The translations under genes were made by a program, and so were the position numbers. Below, one piece after another: positions 34,223-48,977 of a stretch of 64,000 nt of DNA. A model generated the notes under the pieces. That model saw nothing but the letters and a program-made list of their open reading frames with translations, was not told the DNA's origin and made no database searches. The stretch is from Rallus limicola (Eukaryota > Chordata > Aves > Gruiformes > Rallidae), in NCBI GenBank assembly GCA_022605955.1, contig JAKCOZ010000001.1, positions 97,992,211-98,056,210 of the forward strand, read 5' to 3'. The first letter of the stretch is position 1. Each line of letters begins with the position of its first letter.

Positions 34223-36850
34223 CAAACCACTGCTGCTTGTTAGTGAGTTAGTTTCCATGAGATCTGCATGAGTGGGTAAGATTTGAGGGAGGAAAAGAAG
34301 AAATAAGGACTATTTGATCAGTTCCCAGAAGTCAGAGATATGGAAGACCAGGAGTTAATGAGATTTCTTTGATCTGGGAAATTAAAGGGCTGAGAAGCCA
34401 GGAGCAAAGTTTCTGTCCACCTGTCTCCATGGGAAGGAGAGGAAGCTGTGGGAATACAACAGACCGTATCCCTTATGTGGAGATTGGACAGGACTGCATG
34501 TGCTATAGGGCTGGACTGTACATGGCTGCCTACTTGAACCTGGGACATGCTGTGATAGCTGATGGCTAAAGTAGGCAGACAACATTATAAAAAGAAGTGT
34601 TCTGTCACATCTTTTCTTCCTCTTCCTCATGCATCTCTGGCATGAGAGAGCAGCTATATATAAATCCTTCTCTAGCCCTGGAAAGACTAAGGAGCTCTTC
34701 TTGGGCAGGCTACAGTTTCCTGGACCCAAACAGTCCTGTGACACTGTTCAAGGTATTGCAAAGACATCAAGAGCAGTGGCCCAAGAATCTCATTTCAGTC
34801 CTCCAACTCAGCTGTGCTTTTTGCCACAGGCTGAGCAGGTGCAGAGACTGTGACATTGCCTGGGTGTAGATGAAACCTCTCCTATTTTACACAGAATTGT
34901 GTGAGTGAGCGGTCACACTGCACTCTTGCACAGTTTTTCTTTCATTTTTTGGTTATGCATTTGTCCTTTTGTGTATTTTTTATTTCAATAGTAAAATTAG
35001 TTAGGCATACACACCGTTGCAAAAACAAAGCACCATTTTGGTTTTAGATCACGCTGTTTTTATAGTAGGACTTTGTGCAGTACAGGTGTTAATTCTGTAT
35101 GTCAACTCATACTTAATCTTCCTCCTTGCTCAGTGGACAAAGCTTTAAAAAAAGGGTAATAAGAAAATATTCTTACAAAAAGAGTAGGAGAGAAGTTGCC
35201 TTGACATTCGGGGGGAAAACAACAATAACAAAACCTTGCAATATTCACATCATGTTACATAGACCACCCATGAAATATGCATGAAAAATTATACAAGGTA
35301 CAAGAAAAAACACATACGTCTGGAAATAGGATTCTTTAATGTAAAAGACAAGTCTTTATCTAGCAAGTAAAACAGGAAACTGGTAAGACCTAGATGCATC
35401 CCCAGTCACTATCATTTTGTGGAGGGCTCACTGCTGGCTGCATCTCTCTATAAACCTGACTGAAGCTGTGCCTTCGGGCCACCAGAGAGCTGCTTTCTCA
35501 TGCTTTCTCAGATGTTATGCAATATACATGCACTTAAAATACCAGGTGGAGACATTGCTTAGCAAGCACTAACCTAGTTGTGAAAGAGCATCAGCTTCAT
35601 TTCCTTCAGCCAAATGTAATTGCTTTGCTGATGGCAAAGCCATTCTGTCGAGTATCCAGTTTTCCAATAAAAGTCATTATCAGTCAGGACAGTATCTGAT
35701 GGGTAATTTCCCCCAGAATAACAAGTATAACATCCATATCTTTGCCATGCTCCCAAAACAAACCTCATGGAAAATAGTATCCTGCACATTTAGGACAAGT
35801 CTTCCCATAGCTTCAGGAAGAACAGCAGGACAAGAACACAAGTGTTCTCTTACTCATTCAGAAGCATGTGGCTTCTTTTACCCCAAAAATCCATCCTAGT
35901 TGCTATTATGCATTAGCTTATGAATATAGGCGGGTCTGATCCATTGATAAGAGATGTGGTTGCATTAAGAAGGCCTTGTCAGCATAGATGATTAAGCATG
36001 CCAATCTCTAGGAGATTACTGATGAGTCTGCAAAAAATTATTCCCAAATCACACCAAGACAATCTACATGATATCTAATGATATCTACAATCTAATATCT
36101 ACAATCACGTTCTTTGCTCAGATGTCCTCCATCATCTGCGCTAAATTTTCTAACCTTCTGGTTGATCTAGAAAGACCCACATTGACAGGATTAATTCAAC
36201 ACTGTGTTGTTTAATTAAGAAAAACCAGAATTTCATCACTGACAATGCAGATGCTCTCATTACATATGTCCCATGCTGATGTATCCTGATCTTCCTGACT
36301 TCTGCTACTCTATCTGATGGACAAGTCATTGCATTTTGCCAAATGTTGCCAAACAGAGCCATCCCTGAACACTGGGCAGAGGCTTTAGAAGAAGTTATCC
36401 CAAGGAATCTTCCCCCAGCTGTGTTTGTCCCTTGTCCCTTAGTGTAGCTGCAGGTGGGTCAGTCACCACTCTGTGACCAGGCTCTGGCTTGGCTTTGGCA
36501 GGCTGGCATTTTGCAATTGTGCTGGACCCTGGTAAAGTACCAAATATGCCCCTGTATGCCTTTGTGTTGTTAACCACAAATGTAGCACGCAGCACCACTT
36601 ACACTTGCATGGCTGGTCTGGGCAGGGGTACGGCTAGTGCAGGAGGAGGAGGTGGATTACAGTGTGGCAAGAGAAGAATCAGGAAATCTGGTAAAAATGT
36701 GTTATGTTCGTTTGTTGCAGTGTTAATGCTGTACATGGCAGGTGAAATTCTGCAGTGCTGATGGGCTGGTAGGGGGAAAGAGAATGTGGAGCATGGTCAT
36801 GTAATGCTTAATATCAATAAAATCCCCACAAATATGGAAGCAATTATTTG
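34223..36850. other. Non-coding sequence, no gene recognised
   Basis: No gene or repeat family was recognised. TGCTTTCTCA is duplicated in tandem at 35491-35510. A degenerate local repeat built on ATATCTA units lies near 36068-36110. Frames of 90-120 codons (34382-34744 minus, 34597-34869 plus) are mutually overlapping and without motifs. Confidence 0.5.
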
Positions 36851-36863
36851 CACTGTAGATGTG

Positions 36864-36931
36864 AGCCAGCTGGCTGTGGCCATGGCTGCAGCCGAACATT
36901 AAATATGCAGCAGTTACTGAGCTGCAGCTCA
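36864..36931. promoter_or_regulatory. Palindrome cluster with bHLH-type E-box
   Basis: Four perfect palindromes occur within 68 bp: AGCCAGCTGGCT (36864-36875, containing E-box CAGCTG), GCCATGGC (36879-36886), GGCTGCAGCC (36884-36893) and TGAGCTGCAGCTCA (36918-36931). GC is locally raised above AT-rich flanks. CAGCTG is an established target of class II bHLH dimers. An enhancer role is inference; no gene is visible nearby. Confidence 0.4.
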
Positions 36932-39900
36932 CTGTGAATGATATACCTCCCCATTATCCTTCCTTGTGTAGACAAGCCCATAAAGCGGAGGGGAAAAAAG
37001 AAAAAGAAAAAAGAAAAGGAAGAAAATCTGAACTGAATGTACAGTCTACATAAATACTTTCTAAAGAGGGCTTGCAAGTCTGTTTTGGGCTTCAAAGATT
37101 TTCAATTTAAAAGTTAGATTTTTTTTTCTCTTATGTTTCAATCAAGAAAAATTATGTTAGGTTGAGCCATTTGCAGGCAATTACAGGTTCCCTTCTAGAG
37201 GCCTTGAGATACATACAGACAACAGAATATGGAAGTTTGCTTTCTTTAGGTGTAAGTTAAAGTCCTCTGTGCATAACAAAAGTATTTTCCTTGTGATAAA
37301 GAAAACCAAGTACTGAAGAATATGCATCTCTCTTGCTTTACTTAATTCATTTCTTTCCAGACCAAGGCACTGCTTGCATTAAGAAAATCATGTAAAAAAA
37401 TTATCTTACAATCTGTTTATGGGCAAAAATATTTTTTAAAGACTATACAGCACAATGGCATGGTTTTATCTAGAGCTATTATAGTTAAACTCATTCTGAA
37501 TGTGGAGTTGTAGTTGTGGGAGAAAAGAATAAGACAAAAGGACAAGAGGATGATATGAGTTTTCTGAGAAACATGCATTCGGTGGGGGGGGGGTCTCTCT
37601 TTGTAGTAAGTTCAAGCATCACTGCGATACATTGTAACAGTATGTGATCCATTTTCCTAATTCTTAAGATCACATCAATCTTAATGTCCCACAGCTGTCT
37701 TGAAATGCTTTACTTTTCTCTTGATAAAGATAATGGTTAAATTGAAGAAGGGGAAGAAATAGATTTTTCTTTTTTTCCTATTGCCAATGTTTTATAAATA
37801 ACCAATTTCAGTGGCTTCCTATTTGTGATGTGTTGTGCTCTCCCCCCTTTTTTTTTTTAATTTCAAATTACTACTGCTAGTGTGATTCTGGCTGTAACAG
37901 AGAATATATATCCATACACCAATGTCATTATTAATCTAAAAAATTCAGAGAGCTCAAAAGCATATGCAGTAATTGACACTACTGACAAAGTTTCAGTTTA
38001 AAATAAGTACGTATTTGTGGCGGCATTTCCACACCAGCTGATAGTTATCTGGTTCTTACACTGAAATTTAAATCAGTTGCCCGAAGGCAATGATATTAAT
38101 ACCTTGTTAACCCATGCTGCTCCACGCAGACTCAGGCTAGTGGCTTTCCTGCGGCAGGGCACCACAGCTCTAGGCAGGCGAGCAGGCAGAGCTGGATGAG
38201 CAGGGCTTGCCAGCCGATGGATGGGGAACAGGGTCATCCAAGAAATGTACAGAGAGGTGCCTGCAGCAGAGTATTTCAGAGGTGGGATGGGGGATTAAGG
38301 CAAACTATGCTCTCACCAAGCTCACAGCCAGCCCTTGATGCCTTTGTGGGGTCAGAAGCTGACCAAGCAGCTCTTCCCTCTCATGCCAGGGTCCACCACT
38401 GAATGCAGTCATGCAGGTGCTCAGCTGCAGGGAATAACCGTGGGTTTTGTGACAGCCTTTCTTCAAAGCAAGCAAAGTCTGGAGTGTTGGTAGGGTTAGT
38501 GTTAGCAGTGGTGTGGTTGTTGTCTGTGTGTGTGGAGTCAAGACTTGGCAGCTTTTTTGGTGTTCAGGATGAGTTAAGTCTCCAAAAAAACTTGAAGAGA
38601 CTGACAAGCAGTGTTTTCTTTCTCAAGTGTAATGTGTGCGTGTGTACAGTAAGTGCTACTCTTAAAATGTGAAAACTTGTTTACTCAGTGTTTGGTAGGT
38701 TTTTTGCTATTATTGCTATGTAATATCTGAGTTATGACAGGACAAATTCTGTCAGCAAAATTTTGTTTCCACTTGCATAATTGTAGAAGTCATAAATTGG
38801 TGAAGAAACATATATTTTATATTTTTCTTTCAAAGAAAGCTGTATCTTAATGTCTCATCGAAAAGATCTTTGGCAAGTATCCTAATGATTTTGGAGGGAA
38901 CTAGATGGGGCCTTTACAAGCCTCTTAAAAAAATTCCTTTTAAATGTTTTCAATGTCTATCTGTTTTGATAATGCCCCTTCTGATAGCTTTTGTCTTGAT
39001 GAAATAAGTGTTTTGAATTATTCTGCATGGAATTAAGATTATTGTAGACAAACAGAAATAACAATTTTTTGCCTTTTTCTATAAGTAGGGATATCCTTTT
39101 TCTAGGTGTATGGTTGTGGGGTTTGTTTTTGTTGTTTTGTTTTTTCTCTTAAATCTATTCCTCTGTCCCTCCTAGCTCCTTTTCTTTATTGTTTTTTCCC
39201 CACCACCAAATACTTCCTGGTTCACAAATTTTCCCTGTGTGTGCTCTATTGAAAACTCCCTCTCTTCCTAAATTACAAAGCAAGAAGAGAAACTGAAATC
39301 TGTGACTTTTCTTTATTTTGGGTTACTAGACAAAGATGTACAACCCATAGACTGGAATAGCACTTCTGTTGTTTAACATTGAGACAGTGTTTTGGTCAGT
39401 AGCTGCCTGTGATCTGGGCTATGGTAAGGCATGGGCATATACATTCCATAAACCTGAAGATGTAAAGGCTTAATAGAGCCCCTGTAACCCTCCCACCTCT
39501 TGCTGCACACTAAAAGCTGCAGTTTTAGAAGACTACAGCTATGACGGTAGGGAAGAAACAACAGTGTAGGTGAGTAAGACTATGAAATAAAGACCTGAAC
39601 TCTGGAGAAGGAAAAGAGGCTAATTCTAGGCAGCTTAATGTAGGTCTTGTGGTTTGATGAAACCTTTATCTTTCCTGGTATGAAGTAATAGCACTACAAG
39701 CTGAAAACCTGGTATTTTTCCTAGCCTGGGATTTGCAAAGCTTTTTTTTTTTTTCTGGGCTTTAAGTGTGCGTGTAGATTTTTATTTTCTTTCTTTTTTT
39801 TTTGACCTGAGGCAGGTAAGCCAATAACTACGTAGAAGGACAAAAGTTACGGGCACTGAAACATGAAATGCAAAAATTTGGCTTGTACATTGGGGTAAAA

Positions 39901-42148
39901 GGTATTTGGATGCTCTTTGAAACATGTCTACCTGGTGCTATGTTAAGGTGTTAGCTTTCTGTAAGAGACTGAATTGATCCCCTTCCATATGACAGGTGAA
40001 ATCAGTCAGGAGGGAGTACTTGCTCTGCTGTAACCCTGGGCTAAATGCGAGAGGAGCGTGTTGTGCAGATTGTGTCTGACCATGGGCACCTTCATTAAGT
40101 GCAAGACAACCTCTGCACTTCTGATGGTACCTATGCTGTGGGCTGAGGACAGATGTTGTGTTTGCTTGTCGGATTTCAGGGAGCAGTTCTACCAAAGGGT
40201 TTGAAGGAGCCACAAAGGATGTGGAGTTACCATAACTAAGAGGCTGAGTACCGAGCCTTACTTTTGATTAAATTACAACAGAGTCAGTCAAAAGAACTCC
40301 AACGTAAATGCTAATTATGTTCATGCTCTCTTGTGCTTTCTGTAAAATACTTAGGTCTTTCTATCCATCTTGTATTGCTTTGTGACTGAATTTTTATTGT
40401 CTTCGCTTGTCTGGGATGTGGAATACACTAGGACAGAGAAATTATTTATAGAATTAGGTACTGGATCTGCATGGCTGTAATTCTTTCCAATTTACTTGCT
40501 TGCTTTTTTTAGTACTGAAGTGCCCACACATGAATTTAGTCTTCTGAGCATAAAATGATTACATGAACTTCAAACACACTTGCAAGTTCAAGTCAAATGA
40601 AAGTTACATTTGCATGACTGTTAAAACAAATTTCTAGAAGTGCATTATTTAAATGGCTGTGGATCTGCTGATGTTGCATTCTTCACTGTATGCACTCCAC
40701 AAAAGTCATCTTCAATGGAGACTCATAAACTCCACTTCTAACTTTCTTTTAATGCACTGAAAGCACAAATTGAGGTAGCTAGTGTCTCATTTCATGGTTT
40801 CCTGCTGTATTGCATGATATTCCAGATACAGGAGCACCTCAGAGGAAAAATGAAGCTTGTTAACAGCCGGACTAAGGACGTGGTTAGAAATTATAAAACA
40901 AGACAAACACGAGTGCCTAATTCTGTGCTAAGGAAGCCAAGTAAAGGCCCCTCTGCTGTTTACAGTATCTGAGGAGGGGCTATTGAACCATTCAGTTCAA
41001 TGGGACTCCATGCAAGCACAACTGTGCCCCCATGTGGATATTAACATAGCTTTAGAGATCACACCACCTCTTTCAGAGGGGACTATACCCCAAAATTCTT
41101 GCTGGTTTCAGTGAAGCTGGAACTATGTCTGAAAATTTCTGCTTTGAATATCCCTTCAGGAACAGACTTTGTGCTCTAGATGCAGCTAGGAGAGAGAAGA
41201 CTGTTGTAAAAAGAGAAGGGGGGTGTTATTTTTTCTTTCTTTTTTTTAATAGCTTTGCTCGCTTTCCACTTCAGATGCAGATGCTGGTGTTCTTTTTATT
41301 TAACCAAATTAGTTTTTTCCTTTAACTCACACCCTGTACTTTCAACGGCTGCTGCTTCATTTCTTAATAATAGGCCAGCTGCCTCTTGTTTTTATGTGTC
41401 TTTGTTGATGCATTACCTAGCTATGCCTCCTGAGAGTTTGCTTGCTGAGGCTTTGTAATACCTGCTGGAAACAGTTTTAGGGAATATATCACTTTACAGA
41501 GCAACACCTATTTAGTTTCCATTCCATATCACTGAAAGTGCCCTTTGAACAACTTAAGCTTAAAAATAAATTTAGAAGCAGAGAGTGCGGCATTAAGTTA
41601 AAGACTGAAACAAGATCTTGCCCTGGAATTTTAAAAATATGTATAAAGAGAAATTCAGCGGGTGCTGTGACAGTCTCTGTTAACAACAAAGTGAGGATGA
41701 GATGACCCCCCTCTTACATCCCTGATGATGTGCGTGACTCTAGTATCAAGTTCCAGAGTGTACTCCCCTTATCTTGACATCTATGGCTGGATGAAAATAG
41801 CAGCCAAGGTTTTGACTGAAAAACCCTCCAAATTGGAGCACTGTAGGAATGATGTTAGAAAAATCTTAAATCTATGGTGAGCCATCCTACACTGGTGTCT
41901 TTCAAAGGTCTTTTATTTAAGTAAAGAGCAAAGCCATGAGCATTTGGAAAAACCTGCCTGGAGAGCAATTTCCATTCCTACTACAAAGAAGGGGAGGGAG
42001 AAACCCCCCTTCTCTTCAGACTTGCAAGCCTAAAGAGAACTTAATTAAAGTAAATCAAAAGGAGAAATAGGAATAAGTAGTAAGAGAAATGAAATGTTTC
42101 TCTATGCTTAATAGAACAAGTGCTTTCATTTTGGACTTGCAAACTACA

Positions 42149-42164
42149 CCCCCCCCCCCCCCCC
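42149..42164. repeat. C16 homopolymer
   Basis: An uninterrupted run of 16 C (G-run on the minus strand). Length is likely polymorphic or uncertain in the assembly. Confidence 0.9.
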
Positions 42165-45100
42165 AAATGGTGTCATGTTCATATAAAACTATTGAATTTC
42201 CAAATATAAATAGACAACTATTGGCAGCGTTCTGGTATGCTTTTTTTATCCTGAGCCTAAGAAGTGAGCTGCAGAGAATATGTGAGCTTTTTTTAGTGAG
42301 CCCAGAGAGACTTGTTCACTGGGATTTCAAACTCTGGGCAGCTTTGTTGCTGTTCTTCCAAAGAGGGCTATCTAAAGTACAAAAGGCCCAATGGATTTGG
42401 CTTAGAACAAGATTGGTCTCCTTCGCCACCTTTTATTCACAAAGGTGTTATTCTCATTCCTGTTGAGGTAGTTGGGGAAGGTCATGCAGATTCCTGTGCC
42501 TATAGTATCCTATAGTAGCACTTGGGGCCTGGATTGAGCCCACCATGCTGCTTGGGCACCACAGCACAGTGTGTGTGTGACTGCAGACAGGGTTACCCCT
42601 GTGGGGGTGAATAGGGGCCTTTCACTTGAAACAGGGAATATTTACATCAGTGCTCTTCTCTGAGTCATTTTGGATGGAAATAAATGCCCACTGGGGAAGG
42701 GCAGGGGGCAGGAAAGCAATAAAACATGGGTGTGTCTCAGCTATCTTGGGGGAAAGGGAGATAAAAGAAATCTAGCAGATACAGACACCAGCACCATAGA
42801 AGGCTTCTTGTCTGTTGGGCTATTAGTTGTCATGGACTGGTATCCTCTTGTTGGCAAGTTTCAGACCTGTTGAGGACCTGAAAAGGAGAGGAGAAAAATG
42901 TAACCATGCATTGCCACCTTCAAGTTTTAAATAGCATACTTGGGTGCTGAAAGCTAAATCTAGAAACTATTTGAAACTCAAAGAACACAGAAGCCTCTTT
43001 AGCCTGTGAATGTTAGGAATAACATTCCAAGTGAAATAATGTTAAATAGCTATGGTGGTCTGGCATGAGAGGAAACCATCAGTACAAGTGGAATTGTGAC
43101 CATGCCAACCTGATGACTGCATTTAATTCTGTGGGCCTATTTCTACTTAGATCTTCCCTGATGGTCAAATAGTTACAGTGGACCAGAAAAAAATCGTTTT
43201 GCCGCACAGCAGACTCTACTAGTCCTTCTGCAAACAGCAGGTGAAATTCTGTGGCAAGAATCATTAGAAACTACTGGTTCTTTTTACTTTTTTCAACCTT
43301 TGCTCACTTCCACAAAGAAGAAAAATATGAGCAGTTGATAAGCTGGGGTAGTGTTTGGAATAAAATGAGTATTTCTTTAGTGCTAAGCGTTCGATAACAT
43401 TTAAAGTAAAGACTAGTTGAACATGTTATGATTTAGACTGTAAAGGTAGAAAACTTGCAGTAGGTACTGTTTGCATTATGCTAACACTAAAAATAAAGTT
43501 TAAGTAGCTTTAAGCAAAGTGGTGACAGATGATATATGTTTACCAATAGTTTATAAGCAGTGAACTGTGTGTTATGTTTTTTGAGGAGCAGTGTTGGGCA
43601 GCAGAGAAATCTGGTGCCTTGTGACAGTGTGCTGGACCAGGTGGAAATGCCTAAAGGATGGTGAAAAACTTGGAGTAGTTTGAGAGGGAAGGAGTGGTTT
43701 TGAGAGAAAGTTATTTAATAGCTGGTGCCCTGATATTTTTCAAGACAGGCATACTGGAGGGAGGCATTTCTCAAGAAATACAAATCCAGTTAAGTCCAGA
43801 GGAAGCCGAAAGAAGTCTTTTATTTATTTTTTTCTGAATCTTACAGTGTCTCCTTGGAAGTTGTTGCAACTAAACCCACCACTGAAAGCAGCCTTCAGAT
43901 AAATGAAGTGCCCTGCAGGGGAATTGCAACAGATTTATTATTTTTTTTCCCCCTAAAAGACTTCTTTTTAATTTTCTTATTCTTATGCTGCAGGCGTTTA
44001 AAACCTTTTTTTAGAGGAATTTTGAGATGTCCAGTTGCTGTTCAGCACATATTCTGTGTGTAAACTATGAGGTTACATAGATTTTCCCTGGTACTGTACT
44101 CTTCCCTGCTCCCCAGCACTATATCTGGTTCTTCTTGAGAACAACTGGTGTGGCAAACCAGTATGTCATGAAACTGCTTGATGTGGCAAGAAAAACTATG
44201 AAAGATGCAGTATTGGGAGAAGAAGGCTTGAGGGTTGCTTTCATGTTCTCTCTTCTCTCATTTTCTTTTCACATCTGAATTTATTTTTTTTTTCTCCCCT
44301 TCTGTTCTCTCTTATGGTAATTGTCCACAGCCAGAGAACCTGGTGTAGGTGGTTCATGTTCTGGTGCTGTCACATAAGCCGCTGCAGCATGTAACTGGTT
44401 GTGCAGGTGCTTGAGAGAACTGCACAAGGGTAATGAGCATGCAGCTTTCTTCCACACATATAACTATAGATGTTAAAAATCCAAGCTATTTAAGCTACTG
44501 TAAAAAAATTAAAAGCTTATAGTTACCCTGATGTCAGTTTCTGAGATGTGACCCGCATGTGTACTGTGGTGGAGGAGAAATAGTTTTGAGGCTTTGTTAA
44601 CTTTATTCTGGATATCTGATGTTCTGAGATTCACCTGTTTTGTTGCCGTGCTTCTTGGATCTTCTTTGAGAAACTGTCAACTTGCTGCCACCGCCTTCCT
44701 TTCTGTAACAATGTCACCTACTTATTCATAGAGAACATCTGGTTGTCCAAGGAAACTTTCCTTGACTGTGGTTTCTTCTGTGGTATCTCTAATTTTTGTT
44801 TCTTGTTGTAAATGTAGGGTTAGTTTAGGACCATCAAAGCAAATCCTATGGCACTGAGTCATTTAAGGCTTCTGATTTTCTGGTTTTAAAAAAACAAAAC
44901 AAAACCCAAATCCTTCAATAGTGCCACTCTGAAATTGAAATTCAACATGATATAGCAAAATCTGTAACTCTTAAATCTATATGCTTTATTATTTTAAAAA
45001 CATTTTCTACCCCTCTTATGGGCTAAGGGTGAGAAGGTCTGACTGTGCCATGTCTGATCTGTACTTTATTGCTACGTGCTCCTTAAACTGTTCATCAAAT

Positions 45101-48100
45101 GTGAGTCACTGTGAAATGCGTTGTCTCTCTAGATATATTAAGTGAAATAAAGCTTCTGTCTAGCTGCAGTATCTCCCATTAAGGATATCTAAGAATATGG
45201 AAAATACTAATCTAGGATAGTCTATACTATCTAAATTATATACCAGCCAACTGCAAGCCTACTTTGTGTTGGGGGAGCTGTTCCTTCATTATTTTCACAG
45301 GAAGGTTTTCTCCACTTTGTTTGTACTTTGACAAATGCATAGATTTCACAGCATCATTGTTCCCTTTTCTCACCTCTTCTATTTGATTTTCTTTCAATTC
45401 TGACATGACTTCTGCTGATCTTTTACATAAAGGAGTAGAATTGCCCTGTCTTCATGTGGTTGGGGGGAAAAAAAAAGCTTTTGGCACGAAAAGCTTCTTT
45501 TGTAAGTTGCTAATAGAAGCAAGAAATAATGCTGATCCAACCACCTCATTTGAATAACCAGGATCACTTTCTGGAAGTGATTTGGCAGGAGCTTTGATAA
45601 TTTATCTTCAACTGAGCATGCCCTTCCTCTGCTTCTCATATGGTTTGTTTCACCCTTTCTACCTTCTGTGCCATCAGGAGCTGTAGCTGCATGTGCATCC
45701 TGCGCAGCACAGTGCAGGCATTGTTTGCAGGAAACAGTATGTGACCAGTTCAGGGGTTTGCTAAGAGTACCGGTATCTTCTCTCTGCCTCCTGGGCCTTC
45801 TGGAGAAAAACCTCCGTTAAAGAAAGCCACTCTTTCCAAATTATTTTTTTCAACTTGTGGGTAGCAAAATGATATCTTCATTACATATTCACTTACTTTT
45901 TATATCCATATGTACCTGAGCATCTTGAGGAGCAATATTTGTTGTGGGGTTTTTTTTTAGATTTTATTATATCAAGCTGCATCAAGAGTGCATCAGCGTG
46001 ATGTGAATCATGAGATGGTTGGGTTTCTGCAGCCCTTCCATCACTGCCTATGAATGTCTGTTTGTCCTCAGCTCTAGTCTGCTAGGGCTTTTTGAATGCA
46101 AACTTGCTATGGTTCAGATGATTGTTACTGGTTACTAAGTGTTAACTAAATAGCTTAGCAGCCTAATTGATTAATTGTTCTCCTTTTTATGATTTTTTTT
46201 TTCCTATCTCTGCCTGGCTATCTGTACACTGAATTCCAGGCTTAAATCTGGGGGGAGAAAAGTGAGCAAACATTCTAAATCCTCAATTTTATCTATTTAT
46301 TTGGCTGAAGTACTAGAGAGTATTTCTGACATCAGGCTTATTTGGGATTGTATGTTCAGCCTAAAATTTATAAATAACAGCAATTTTTTTGGGGGGAGAG
46401 GGTGGTGTTGTGGGTTTTTTTCCTAATGACCAGTCCATCCCTGTTGATGTGCCAGTGCTCCAGCATGGCTATCCTGTACATACAATGGTGCTTTCATCTC
46501 TTATCCCCAGTATCTTGGCTTATGGTATTGCCTTAGCATGTGCTGCTCCATATGGTGCTGCTTCTGCTTTGAAATGTAGCAACTACACACTTTTTGCTTT
46601 TGATTTATTTCACCAAGAGGAAGCCAAAATGCAGAAACTAGTGTTTCTGAAACACATTGTTTGTTTCCCATGAATATCACTTTGAATGCAAGGATTGCTT
46701 TGAAGAATAGTTACATTTCAATCTTCCAGTAGTTTCAACTTCCAGAATCTTTGTCCCATCTTCCAACTGCAGTTAAGTGAAGAAATACTGTTTGTTTGGT
46801 TGAGGTTTTTTTAAAGCAAGAACCCTCCCCCCAAAAAATCCCAATTTTTTCTCTTTCCTGCACATTTGCAAATAAATGCTTAACTCCTCAACCTCCTGTG
46901 CTCAGCAAATGTTGAAATAAATCCCCTCTTTGTGGTCTTCTGTAATCACTCAGAGCAAGTGAGCCTTCAGGAACTATTTCTCTTCTGAACAGTTAGAAAC
47001 TCAACATCAAATTTGTTGTACAGTGCAAGGGTTTGTTTTATACTTATTGCCCCTTTTTATTGGGATACCTTCTAAAAAGGTCCTAGCCTTGATTTATTTG
47101 GGCTTTGCAACTCTCTAATAATATTCTAGATAGATAGCTTACCTAACTGTAAAGGTTGCTCATAATATTCTTTACTCTGTTTTCTCTGTGGGGATCACCC
47201 CTGGACTTGATCTCACCTTAAATCTATGGCAAAAATGGTGCAATTTGGGGGACTTAACTATTCTTGTGCTGTATGTACAGCAGACTGGTATCCCATTATT
47301 GACTGTTCTATAAAAAGATACCTGGTTGGATGTTAACAAGGGATTAAAGCAGAAGAATACATTTGCAATTTGTGATTGGAAAGCATGTGTCTTTATCCTA
47401 CTTTGACCTTAATTTGTGTTCTGATTGTTTTAGGTTTTGTGGTGGGTTTTGATTTTTTTTTCCTTTCTAAAGAAAGCAAAATTATTATCTTTTTGCATCA
47501 ATTTACAAAGCATTTTGGAAGCTCTGAAGGTAGGTCTGTCTGCAGGAGTGGTACCACCTTCTCTGAGTGTATTTCAGGCTTCTCTTGAGCTATCTTGGAG
47601 AGAAGTTTTCAAGACACAGAATTTTTTTCCATTTTGCAAGATGACCTTCAACCACTTGCACAAGAAGGGAGATTTAAGCTTACCATAGGGCTGAACTAAC
47701 AGAGAAATATGAAATGTTTAGTCTCATATAGGCCTACATCTTGTTCTGTAGTGAGGGACTTCCTAGGAACCAGATTCACGTGGAGTTGGGCTGTTGAGTC
47801 TGCAACACACGCTACTGCTGTTTCACGACCTGTTTCCTTGAATGAGTGTCTACAGTTGTCCTGTAGGAAATTGTATTCCCTGCCCCGGGCAGATTCACAC
47901 CTCATCACTCCCATCCTGTAATAGCTGCAAGTACACAGTGTTCTTACATTGGGGAAATTATATGAAACTTTGGATTTTTTTCCTATTCTGTTAAAAACTA
48001 TATTTTCAGGCCTGGAATATGAGAGGAGGGCTGGACAACTTTTTATAAAATATATTTTTAAAAAAAGGGGGGGGGGGGCAACACATCTTCTCATCTTATC

Positions 48101-48960
48101 TTCCAGATTTTAAATGTGTTTTGACTGTTATGTTTTCTAGTTCTCTCTGGAAAAATGTAATATATGAAATTGTAATTTAATATTTTTATTGAGTGGTATT
48201 TTGGTCTTGCTTATTTCAATTTAATTTTTTAATACCCACTGAATATAAGATCCCATCTTCTTTCACACTGCTGGATCCATAGTATCATGGTAATTGTAAT
48301 TAGTGATTCTGTAACCTTAGAGTTTATTTTAGGAAAATTAATGCCTTTTTCAAGAAGCTTCAGCTTTTGGTGTTGGGTCTGACATGTTGCTCAGTGCTAG
48401 GATTTGAATCATGAACCTCAAAAGTTGTGGGGGAAATGGTCTTTGGCAAATACAGTTAAAGAATTAGAACAAATGCAGCATATGAAATTGCTCTGAAGTT
48501 TTTGTACAGCATCTGTTTCAAAGCAGTGGCATTGCTTTAGTAGAGCTGCAGGGTGATAAATGGCAGCTCCCTATGGTCCCGTACGGTTTAATGTTCATAA
48601 TGTAAATATATAACACAAGTTAAACCCGAATGCAACATTGCTGATTTCTTTTTTTCCAGATGTGATTAATACAAGAAAATTATAGTTGCTATATGAGTGG
48701 GAGAAATTTGCATCTCTTATCCACCTCTAGTAGGAATGACCTCAATGGTTGTTTTCTGTTGTCTGCTTAGTTTGTTCTCTGTTCAATACATTTTAAAAGT
48801 TTGCATTATTCTTCAAGATTCTGCATAGAAGCTACCTGCAAAAAACATTTCTTGGCTTTTAGATAGCTAAAAACATTTGTACAGGTTGTCTTTTTTTCCT
48901 ATATTTTAAATGACAGTAGACATAATACAGCTAGCTTTTCCTAATTATTTTATTCCTTTT

Positions 48961-48977
48961 GGGGGGGGGGGGGGGGG
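48961..48977. repeat. G17 homopolymer
   Basis: An uninterrupted run of 17 G, followed by a G-rich tail to about 48992. It can form quadruplex structures, and the length is likely variable. Confidence 0.9.

Noticed and set aside
36068..36110. Repeated ATATCTA units as a CRISPR-like or satellite array
   Set aside because: There are only a few degenerate units, with no constant repeat/spacer pattern, in a eukaryotic context.
48400..48425. GATTTGAATCATG as a tRNA T-arm or B-box
   Set aside because: There is no matching A-box, acceptor stem or cloverleaf around it. No tRNA gene was found in the window.
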